NCBI GenBank assembly: GCA_050012355.1
Contig: JBEKHI010000105.1
Coordinates: 1 to 21,288, forward strand
Length of the DNA: 21,288 nucleotides
Direction: 5' to 3'
DNA from: JBEKHI01 sp050012355
Lineage (GTDB): Bacteria; Actinomycetota; Actinomycetes; Streptosporangiales; Streptosporangiaceae
Part shown: positions 15,242 through 21,288 of the stretch, one piece after another
Numbering within the stretch: the stretch's first letter is position 1
How the letters are laid out: the number at the start of each line of letters is the position of its first letter
Translations under genes and position numbers: made by a program
The notes under the pieces: model-generated
The model's database searches: none
Seen by the model: the letters and a program-made list of their open reading frames with translations, nothing else
What the model was told of the DNA's origin: nothing

Positions 15242-18200
15242 CTAGCCAACGCTCGACGCATTTTGCCCGCGAGAAACCAGCCATGCTGATATTTGACTCC
15301 AAGCCTGATCGAGCATGTCAGGGCGCACCATCTCGAAGTGCCCACAGGGAAGCCCGGACCCTGATATTTCCCCGGATACGTAAGGCTCCCACCGCGCGAT
15401 GGCGGATGTTCCCCGCGGGTTATCCTCACTCGCCGCGATAAGAAGGAGATCCCCGTCAAATCGTCGAAATTCATGCGCACACATTATTTCCACATTATTT
15501 TGGAGAATCCGGCCGAGGATCGCGAGTTCCCTTTCGGAGATGACCTCGAGAAAGCCGCTCCGCTCCCGGCGTATCCAGTCCATTATGCCAGCCGGTATGG
15601 AATCTTCCCCCGCCGTCTCAGGTTCGGCATGGCATGGGGGGGCGGGTTCTGTTACCTGCTGCGGCGGATACCCGTCCATTATAATTAGGGCTGCTACCTG
15701 CTCGCCGTCAGCTTGCAACTGCACGGCGATCTCATGCGCGACGATTCCTCCGAAAGACCATCCCAGTAGGTGGTACGGACCGGATTCCTGCACGGCGCGG
15801 ATCTGCTTAACGTACTCCGATGCCATATCCCGGACGGAGCACGAAGGCTGGCTTGCACCGTCAAGGCCGCAGGCCTGCAGCCCGTACAGCGGCTGGTCCG
15901 CGGGCACGTAGCGGGATAGTGGTGTATAGCACCAGCTCAGCCCGGCGGCGGGGTGTATGCAGAAGAAGGGAGGGTTACTTCCGCCCGGGCGGATCGGAAG
16001 AAGGATGCTACCTAGCGCATCCTCCATGAATGGCTGATCTAGCCGGGCTGCGAGTCCGGCCGCTGTCGGGCTCTCGAACAGTGCACGCAACGGCACCGGG
16101 ACCCCCCGTTGGCGCAGCCGTTCCATCAGCGATACCGCCAGCAGAGAGTGCCCGCCGAGATCGAAGAAGCTATCGTCGGCCCCGATCTGATCCAGGCCCA
16201 GGATTTCCGCGAAGACCCCGCACATGATCTCCTCTCGCACTGTCGCAGGCGCCCGGCTTGACGCCCCGGCTGCGTAATCCGGGGCTGGCAGCGCTGCCCG
16301 GTCCGCCTTCCCGCTAGCCGTCATCGGCAGGCCGTCGGTCAGCACGACCACAGCGGCCGGCACCATGTAGCCCGGCAGTCGCTCCGCCGCGAAGGCTCGC
16401 ACCACCGCCGCTAGCCCGTCGCTACTCGCGCTGTCATCAGCACTATCACCGTCGGCTGCGGCGGGGACCACGTAGGCGACCAGCCGCACATCTCCGGGAA
16501 CGTCCTCCCGCGCGGCCACTACCGCCTGGCCCACCAGCGGGTGTGCGGCCAGAACTGTCTCGATCTCACCGGGTTCCACCCGGAACCCGCGGATCTTCAC
16601 CTGGCCATCCGCACGCCCGGCGTACTCCAGCATTCCGTCCGGAGTCCACCGGGCCAAGTCCCCCGTCCGGTACATCCGCTCGCCGACCGCCCCGAACGGG
16701 CACGCCACGAACCGCTCCGCTGTCAGGCCGCGACGATTGAGGTAGCCACGCGCGAGCCCGGCCCCCGCGATGTACAGCTCGCCCTCTACTCCGGCCGGTA
16801 CTGGACATAGCCGTTTGTCCAGGACGTACGCCCGGGTGTTATCCAGCGGTCGCCCGATCGGGGGTGCCGCTTCATCGGCCGCCGAGGAGAACCAGGCGGT
16901 GGCGTACACGGTGGCTTCTGTCGGGCCGTAGATGTTGGCGATCCGCCGTCCCGGAACCCAGGACCGCAGTTGCGCCATGTGCTGCCCGGTCAGCCCTTCG
17001 CCTGCCAGGACCACCGTTCCGGTTGCCTCATCCAGTACCGGGGGCACCGAGCCACCAGAGATCAGGCTTGCCATCACCGATGGGACCCCGCTGATCAGCG
17101 TTCCGCTAAAAGGCCGCCGCGCGAGGGCCAGCAGATCATTGACTACCTCGATACACCCACCAGCCGCCAGCGGAGCGAACATCTCGAACACCGAGACGTC
17201 GAAGCTAAACGAGGTCGACGCGAGCACCCGAGACAACCCGTGAGACCCGAAGGTCGTCAGGGCCCACTGCACGAGGTTCGTCACGTTTCCGTGCGGGATA
17301 ACGACGCCCTTCGGCCGACCAGTCGATCCGGAGGTGTAGATCACATATGCCGGGTTCTGCGGCCGAAGCGGCGCCAGCCGGTCCGCATCTGCCAGGTCTG
17401 TATCTGGCAGGGCGCTCAGCTCCTGGATTATGGCCGGATCGTCCAGCACCAGCGATGCCAACCCGTCCACCGCCCCTTGGGCCGCGGCCAGCCCGCCTGC
17501 CGATGTCACCACGACCGCCGGAGACGCGTCCGCCAGCATGTAGCTCACCCGCTCCGCCGGGTAGTTCAGGTCGACCGGCAGATAGGCTGCCCCTGCCTTC
17601 AGGGCCGCCAGCAGTGCGATCACCAGATCGGCGGAGCGTTCCATCACCACCGCGACCAGCGACTCCGGACCAGCTCCCCTCGACACCAGCAGCCGCGCCA
17701 GCTGGTTCGCCCGACGGTTCAGCTCCGCGTAGCTCAGGCCGGTGTCCTCGAAGACCACCGCGACCGCATCCGGGCACTCGTCCGCGCGTGCCTCGAACAG
17801 CATCGGCAGCGTCGCCGCAGGCACCGCGCGCGCGGTGTCATTCCACCCAGCCAGGATCTGGCCGCGCGCAGCTTCATTGAGAACCTGCATCGCACGCATC
17901 GGAGCATCAGGGGCGGTTTCCAGCGCGATGACCAATTGCTCAGTGGCGGTGTGCACCAGCGTGCACACCTGTTCCGGGCTGGCGGGTGCGACCGCCTGTA
18001 CGTGGAAGACGAACCCGGTCCCGGTATCGTCGACGGAGAGCGCAAGAGGGTAGTTGGTGCGCTCCCGGACCGACACCACCTCTATGCCCTCCAGGCCAGC
18101 ACCGAGCCCTAGGCCTGTATCCGGCCGGTGACGGTAGTTGAGGATCGAGGTGAACAGCGGCGCCGGCGCCGCGACGCCGCTGGCCTGCTGCGCCAGCGCC

Positions 18201-19345
18201 AGCGGGGCGTGCTCATGGGCCAGCAGCCCGATCAACTGCGCCTGCATGTGCCGGATGGCGGCCGCGGTGCCCGCTGCGGCAACATCAACGCGGACCGGCA
18301 GGGTGTTGATGAACGGTCCCAGCGCGCGGTCCGCGCCGGGCCCCGCGGTCATCCGGCCGAAAAGCACCGTGCCGAATACCACATCATCACGGCCAGATAC
18401 CGCCGCCAGAACCCGCGCCCACACCAGGTGAAACAGTGTTGCCGGGCTGACATGCGCCGCGCGGGCCTGCTCGCGCACCCGCGCCGCCAGCTCGTCGTCG
18501 ACCGGCAGCCGAGCCTGTCCTGCCGCCATACCGTCCTCGTGTACGTGCAACAGCCCGTACGGGGCGGTCGGGCTGGTCACATCGCTCAGCAGCCCGACGA
18601 AGAATCGCTCATGCTCTTGCCGCGGTGACGACAACCGGGCCCGGACGACAAAGTCGCGGAACGGCACCGGCTGCTCCAGCAGGTCCCCGTACCCGCGCGC
18701 GAACGCTGCTACCTCGCCCAGCATCAGCTCCAGCGCCGTGTTGTCCAAAATAAGGTGGTGGACCTGAAGCAGAGCCAGCCACCGCTGGCTCCCTGGCTCG
18801 GCGGCCACGTATACCCGAAGCAGAGGAGCGCTGCCCAGATCCATCCGTGACCCGGCAGCGGTCAGCAGCTGCCGCACCGCATCGTGGTCACCGCCCTCCA
18901 GAATGATCTCCTGGACCGGCAGCTGCGCCTGCCGCCGTACCACCTGGACCGGCTCTGGCAGTCCTTCCCATGCCAGCGAAGTCCGCAGAATATCGTTGCG
19001 GTTTACTACCTGCTGTAGCGCGCCAAGGAAGCCCTCCAGGCGGGCCCGGGAATCAAACCGGAGCACGACCGGCAGCACATAGACATCGCTGCTGTCCTCG
19101 GCGTCCATGAGATGATGGAAGAGCATGCCTTCCTGCACCGGTGTCAGACAGAATACGTCCGCGACATTCGCGGCGCCGCCTGCAACGCCACCGACAATCC
19201 GACCGATCTGCTCGGCGGTCAGGTTCGCCAGGGGAAGCATTCCCGGCGTGATTACCGCAGCCCCGGCTGGGATCGAGTTCGCTGCCCCCGCTCCACCCTC
19301 CACGTCGACGTAACTGGCGTCTGGACCGTCGAGCAGATTCGTCAC
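15242..19345 (-). CDS. Single-module NRPS with release domain: C-A-PCP-TE
   Basis: From GTG 19345 the protein has 1367 residues. Domains: C about 62-490 (LTPVQEGMLFHHLM, HHLILDN with H197 and D201); A about 515-1020 (YTSGSTGRPKG at 670-680, NIYGPTE at 804-810, YRTGDLARW, GRADGQVKIRG, K1013 in ASGK); PCP about 1035-1102 (GGHSL, S1067); type I TE about 1120-1360 (GWSFGG, S1197; D1224; H1336 in GHFEM). My reading of the ten-residue specificity code is D-V-F-S-V-A-I-V-Y-K (716, 717, 720, 752, 779, 781, 805, 813, 814, 1013); D716 fits an alpha-amino acid but I cannot name it. The C motif has Asn where HHxxxDG has Gly. The start GTG is chosen because AGAAAGGGA precedes it and because it matches the mbtH start; the upstream ATG 19393 lacks this. 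The TE implies the last assembly step. Confidence 0.96.
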   Translation of the reverse strand: MTNLLDGPDASYVDVEGGAGAANSIPAGAAVITPGMLPLANLTAEQIGRIVGGVAGGAANVADVFCLTPVQEGMLFHHLMDAEDSSDVYVLPVVLRFDSRARLEGFLGALQQVVNRNDILRTSLAWEGLPEPVQVVRRQAQLPVQEIILEGGDHDAVRQLLTAAGSRMDLGSAPLLRVYVAAEPGSQRWLALLQVHHLILDNTALELMLGEVAAFARGYGDLLEQPVPFRDFVVRARLSSPRQEHERFFVGLLSDVTSPTAPYGLLHVHEDGMAAGQARLPVDDELAARVREQARAAHVSPATLFHLVWARVLAAVSGRDDVVFGTVLFGRMTAGPGADRALGPFINTLPVRVDVAAAGTAAAIRHMQAQLIGLLAHEHAPLALAQQASGVAAPAPLFTSILNYRHRPDTGLGLGAGLEGIEVVSVRERTNYPLALSVDDTGTGFVFHVQAVAPASPEQVCTLVHTATEQLVIALETAPDAPMRAMQVLNEAARGQILAGWNDTARAVPAATLPMLFEARADECPDAVAVVFEDTGLSYAELNRRANQLARLLVSRGAGPESLVAVVMERSADLVIALLAALKAGAAYLPVDLNYPAERVSYMLADASPAVVVTSAGGLAAAQGAVDGLASLVLDDPAIIQELSALPDTDLADADRLAPLRPQNPAYVIYTSGSTGRPKGVVIPHGNVTNLVQWALTTFGSHGLSRVLASTSFSFDVSVFEMFAPLAAGGCIEVVNDLLALARRPFSGTLISGVPSVMASLISGGSVPPVLDEATGTVVLAGEGLTGQHMAQLRSWVPGRRIANIYGPTEATVYATAWFSSAADEAAPPIGRPLDNTRAYVLDKRLCPVPAGVEGELYIAGAGLARGYLNRRGLTAERFVACPFGAVGERMYRTGDLARWTPDGMLEYAGRADGQVKIRGFRVEPGEIETVLAAHPLVGQAVVAAREDVPGDVRLVAYVVPAAADGDSADDSASSDGLAAVVRAFAAERLPGYMVPAAVVVLTDGLPMTASGKADRAALPAPDYAAGASSRAPATVREEIMCGVFAEILGLDQIGADDSFFDLGGHSLLAVSLMERLRQRGVPVPLRALFESPTAAGLAARLDQPFMEDALGSILLPIRPGGSNPPFFCIHPAAGLSWCYTPLSRYVPADQPLYGLQACGLDGASQPSCSVRDMASEYVKQIRAVQESGPYHLLGWSFGGIVAHEIAVQLQADGEQVAALIIMDGYPPQQVTEPAPPCHAEPETAGEDSIPAGIMDWIRRERSGFLEVISERELAILGRILQNNVEIMCAHEFRRFDGDLLLIAASEDNPRGTSAIARWEPYVSGEISGSGLPCGHFEMVRPDMLDQAWSQISAWLVSRGQNASSVG

Positions 19346-19363
19346 GCTAATCCCTTTCTGGAA
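19301..19363 (-). repeat. Duplicated leader plus gene start, copy at NRPS
   Basis: This is the partner of the repeat at 15132-15194. It provides the ribosome site and first 15 codons of the NRPS. The encoded VTNLLDGPDASYV parallels the mbtH VTNPFEDPDASYV, whereas NRPS C domains do not normally begin this way; the recognisable C domain starts about 50 residues later. Confidence 0.8.
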
Positions 19364-19370
19364 CCCCATG

Positions 19371-19484
19371 TCACCCGCTCGGTGAATAGCCACAGGCAGC
19401 AGCCAGCAGACCGTTCACGGACGGATCGTGAATTACAAGCATGAGGAATTTAATATTCATCGCAAACAGGAAAATATCGGCCAT
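19371..19484 (-). CDS. Possible short upstream ORF before the NRPS, 37 aa
   Basis: A short frame from ATG 19484 ends 25 bases before the NRPS GTG. The product is hydrophobic (MADIFLFAMNIKFLML...). A GGCGGG-like stretch lies upstream. It sits in an AT-richer stretch and its codon use is less GC-biased than the real genes. I recognise no family. It could be a leader peptide or chance. Confidence 0.2.
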   Translation of the reverse strand: MADIFLFAMNIKFLMLVIHDPSVNGLLAAACGYSPSG

Positions 19485-19905
19485 CACCGACCCGCCTGAT
19501 TCAATCCTGACGAGACATTTGCGCACCCTCCCAGCTCTGCGATCCCCTCTGTGCACCTGTTTCCGCTGGCCGATGCCGCTAAACAGCCCCTTGGCGCCGC
19601 GAGCGGCGATGCGGGAAGGGATCACGCCGACGGCCACGCAGACGATATTTCCCTGATTGGGCGGCCTCGGGCGATGTGCCGAACTGGCCCGTTCAACGAC
19701 TGGTCACCCAAGTTATCCGCCATATGGGACAGTTATGACCCTTATTTTATAAGTTTAAGGCTTATCCAACTCACACATTGTCGGTTTCGCGCTGCGCAAT
19801 GCTGCGCGCGACAGTGGTGTAGCCAGGTAACGTTTCTCAAGGAAGAAGCTAGGCCGCGCGGGAATTGCGCACCACTGATCGTCCGAGAAAGTGAAGGAAT
19901 CCAAT
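19394..19905. promoter_or_regulatory. NRPS upstream region and promoter region of the small secreted protein
   Basis: About 500 bases without a convincing gene lie between the NRPS (-) and the small secreted protein (+). It holds an AT-rich patch at about 19430-19490, which could supply the NRPS promoter, the shared control element at 19557-19585, and a second AT-rich patch at about 19720-19775. The second patch contains the small palindrome CTTATTTTATAAG (19741-19753), a plausible promoter zone for the plus-strand gene. No consensus -35/-10 pair can be asserted. Confidence 0.5.
19557..19585. promoter_or_regulatory. Conserved 29-bp control element, copy B
   Basis: This second copy of the element at 12983-13011 is in the same orientation and differs at three positions. 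It lies about 212 bp upstream of the NRPS start and about 320 bp from the plus-strand gene. The end motifs TGTTT and AAACA are intact. Confidence 0.6.
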
Positions 19906-20208
19906 ATGTCAGGAAAGAGCCGTGCCCTTGCCGTCGCCGCAGCGACTGCCGGGCTTATTACCCTGTGGGCACCGACGGCGATGGCCAGCACGGCCAGCGC
20001 TCCACTGGGCACCAACGGTTGGCTGGTCAATGGCACTATCGTGAACGGCGGTCTGGTTAACGTCAATCTCGGGAGTGGCAACACTGCCATCGGTAACACC
20101 TGCAACAACACGGCCGTAAGCACACCGATGGATGGCGACGTCCTTACCTGGGCGCTGGACATACCTCACAACACCTGCGTCATGGCCGGGGGCCCAAACC
20201 ACTTCTAG
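19906..20208 (+). CDS. Small secreted protein of unknown function
   Basis: This 100-residue protein starts at ATG 19906 with AAGGA eight bases upstream; an upstream in-frame GTG at 19891 is less likely. Residues 1-27 form a standard Sec signal peptide (K/R near the N-terminus, Ala-rich core, TAMA before a likely cleavage at A27/S28). The mature part of about 73 residues is rich in Asn, Gly, Val and Thr, with a repetitive stretch NGWLVNGTIVNGGLVNVNLG and two Cys (66 and 91) that could form a disulfide. The N/G/V-rich GNT-C pattern loosely recalls chaplins and other small surface proteins of actinomycetes, but no family match can be claimed. It probably lies outside the cluster proper. Confidence 0.75.
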   Translation: MSGKSRALAVAAATAGLITLWAPTAMASTASAPLGTNGWLVNGTIVNGGLVNVNLGSGNTAIGNTCNNTAVSTPMDGDVLTWALDIPHNTCVMAGGPNHF

Positions 20209-20282
20209 TTGCTCGTGGCGGCCGGGTGGAATACGAGAAAACGTGCCCGAGAGGGCCTATCAATCGTCGTCTAGCCCGGCCA

Positions 20283-20651
20283 CTACGCAGGAGGCTTCGG
20301 CGGCCCCAGACTCGTACCTGGCGGCCCCGCCCTGCACGGCCACAGCTGCGGTCTCCGCTCGAGCTTGCCACGCTGCCACGAGTCCGGCCCGGCGCCAAGC
20401 CGGGCCGGCTGCTCCCGCCACATGCCGGCTGTCACCTTAGTGGTCCCCAGCATGTCCGCGACCTGCTGGCCTGACGGCCCCGGCTCCGCGCAGGCCAGCA
20501 CGATCCGCGCCCGCAGCCCCCGCCTGCCAGGCTCCTTCGCCCACGCGGAGCGGGCCCGGGTCACGGTTGCGCTGCGGCTGGGATGTTTGCAGGCCGGCTG
20601 GATTTGGCTGCGAGATGATCGCTGGCTGTGACCGCCGTGCCTCCTGATCAT
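20283..20651 (-). pseudogene. IS630-family transposase N-terminal remnant
   Basis: The segment LRARIVLACAEPGPSGQQVADMLGTTKVTAGMW matches the helix-turn-helix start of IS630-family transposases (pattern RARIVLACAEG...VA..LG.....V..W). The sequence after it degrades into P/R-rich text and no DDE catalytic domain follows, so this is a decayed fragment. No terminal inverted repeats are recognised. It overlaps the divergent IS66-like remnant by a few codons. Confidence 0.6.
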
Positions 20652-20830
20652 GACCTTGCCGTGCTGGCCGGGGTGCAGGGCGGGCTGATCGAGATCCTGG
20701 AGGCGCGGAATTCCGAGCTTGCTGGCGCGCTCGCAGCAGCGGAGGAGCGCCTGGCCCGGCTGGATCGGGCGCTGTCACGGAACTACGGAAACTCTTCCAC
20801 CGACTCGGCGGCGCGCGTCAAGCCAGGACG
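20628..20830 (+). pseudogene. IS66-type transposase N-terminal remnant
   Basis: The frame begins VTAVPPDHDL and carries a coiled-coil stretch ending LARLDRALSRNYGNSS. This corresponds to the N-terminal leucine-zipper and RNSGNSS-PPSxDD motif of IS66-like (DUF6444-type) transposases. The usual PPS motif is already corrupted, and after about residue 67 no transposase sequence is recognisable although the frame stays open to 21014. The catalytic core is absent. Confidence 0.55.
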
Positions 20831-20843
20831 CGCCGCTTGTTGC

Positions 20844-20863
20844 CCGTCCGTGGCCGTCCGTGG
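20844..20863 (+). repeat. Tandem 10-bp repeat, two copies
   Basis: CCGTCCGTGG occurs twice head to tail with no mismatch. A related TCCGTGG lies within a short palindrome, GTGTCC-GT-GGACAC, at 20915-20928. No function is known. Confidence 0.6.
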
Positions 20864-20977
20864 AAAAGCGACAGTCACACCAACCGCGCGACAGCTGCGG
20901 ACGCCGTCTGCTATGTGTCCGTGGACACCGCGACACAGCGGTCTACAGCGCGACAAGGTGACACACGGCCGGACAGA

Positions 20978-21022
20978 GAAAAACGGCCCGCCAGCCGCGA
21001 GAATTCGCAGCTAACGGGCCGT
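20978..21022 (-). terminator. Rho-independent terminator after tRNA-Tyr
   Basis: Read on the minus strand, ACGGCCCG (21022-21015) pairs perfectly with CGGGCCGT (20990-20983), followed at once by a run of five T. It lies about 10 bases past the tRNA 3' end, the right place to end tRNA transcription. Confidence 0.8.
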
Positions 21023-21031
21023 CTTCGCAGG

Positions 21032-21116
21032 TGGTGGCAGGTGATGGGTTCGAACCATCGTAGGCTGAGCCGACGGTTTTACAGACCGCTCCCTTTGGCC
21101 ACTCGGGCAACCTGCC
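21032..21116 (-). tRNA. tRNA-Tyr: tRNA-Tyr (GTA anticodon)
   Basis: This type II tRNA has a perfect 7-bp acceptor stem (GGCAGGT with ACCTGCC), anticodon stem GCGGT/ACCGT with loop CTGTAAA and anticodon GTA (complement of 21080-21082), a long variable arm with GGCT/GCC pairing, T-stem GATGG/CCATC with loop TTCGAAC, discriminator A and encoded CCA. The anticodon and long variable arm fit bacterial tRNA-Tyr. tRNA 3' ends are common integration sites, but no duplicated 3' end is seen in this window. Confidence 0.95.
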
Positions 21117-21288
21117 GTGTCCGCTCGCGTGGGCGGCACCCAGAAGAATAGCCCAAGATTCGACTAGATGCGCAAGGCACCCCCGCGCCGCCAGGTCACC
21201 AGCTAACGGGAAGGTTCGGTGTAGCTGGAACAGCATCAAACCTTCGCGATATGGGATGGTCGCGGCAACGGGTACGCCGGGCGCGGAC

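Noticed and set aside
16970..18112. Long plus-strand frame (380 codons) opposite the NRPS
   Set aside because: R/Q/H-rich shadow of a high-GC gene; the opposite strand encodes intact C and A domains.
18420..18445. GAAACAG motif inside the NRPS gene as a third copy of the control element
   Set aside because: Only a short core matches and it lies within coding sequence; the remaining conserved blocks are absent.
19346..19393. NRPS start at ATG 19393
   Set aside because: The ribosome site AGAAAGGGA and the homology to the mbtH start place translation at GTG 19345.
20943..21239. Minus-strand 98-codon frame containing GRLPEWPKGAVCKTVGSAYD
   Set aside because: This is the tRNA-Tyr gene read as protein, a known annotation artefact.
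1..21288. CRISPR arrays, riboswitches or intact mobile elements
   Set aside because: No regularly spaced repeats, no recognisable riboswitch fold, and only truncated transposase fragments were seen.

Overview
The window comes from a high-GC actinomycete. The evidence is strong G/C third-position bias, actinobacterial-type NRPS, PKS and MbtH proteins, GTG starts, and a type II tRNA-Tyr with encoded CCA. The genus cannot be fixed from the sequence alone. Most of the window (about 1-19.6 kb) is one hybrid lipid-PKS-NRPS biosynthetic gene cluster. The right end (about 20.2-21.3 kb) is an ordinary chromosomal flank with decayed transposase fragments and a tRNA gene.

Layout, left to right. (1) 1-1293 (+): 3' part of a DHA2-type MFS exporter, cut by the window edge. 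It converges on and overlaps a minus-strand operon. (2) 1214-12914 (-), read right to left: fatty acyl-AMP ligase (FAAL), type I PKS (ACP-KS-AT-KR-ACP), 3-hydroxyacyl-CoA dehydrogenase (FkbK type), discrete ACP (FkbJ type), acyl-CoA dehydrogenase (FkbI type), HAD-family FkbH, type II thioesterase, Sfp-type phosphopantetheinyl transferase. Most junctions overlap or nearly touch, so this looks like one transcript. (3) 12915-13124: divergent control region. (4) 13125-14651 (+): FabF-like ketosynthase and AcpP/AcpM-like ACP. (5) 14652-14966: convergent intergenic region with a GC-rich hairpin and one doubtful small ORF. (6) 14967-19345 (-): C-A-PCP-TE NRPS followed by an MbtH-like protein. (7) 19346-19905: long upstream region holding a second copy of the control element found in (3). 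(8) 19906-20208 (+): small secreted protein of unknown function. (9) 20209-21031: remnants of IS630-like and IS66-like transposases, short repeats and a terminator. (10) 21032-21116 (-): tRNA-Tyr. Bases 21117-21288 show nothing I can name.

How the genes may work together (inference). The FAAL activates a fatty acid, possibly made or adjusted with the dedicated FabF-like KS and ACP, and loads the N-terminal ACP of the PKS. FkbH, FkbJ, FkbK and FkbI build an unusual three-carbon extender on a discrete ACP. Because no FkbG-type O-methyltransferase is present, hydroxymalonyl-ACP is more likely than methoxymalonyl-ACP. One PKS extension with ketoreduction would give a 2,3-dihydroxyacyl chain. The single NRPS module then adds one amino acid and its thioesterase releases or cyclises the product. 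The PPTase primes the carriers, the type II TE edits them, MbtH supports the A domain, and the MFS pump exports the product. The left edge is truncated, so more cluster genes may lie outside.

The most notable features are the FAAL plus hydroxymalonyl-ACP plus single-module NRPS combination, a 29-bp element shared by the two main control regions, and a NRPS gene whose 5' end is a recognisable copy of the start of the neighbouring mbtH gene.
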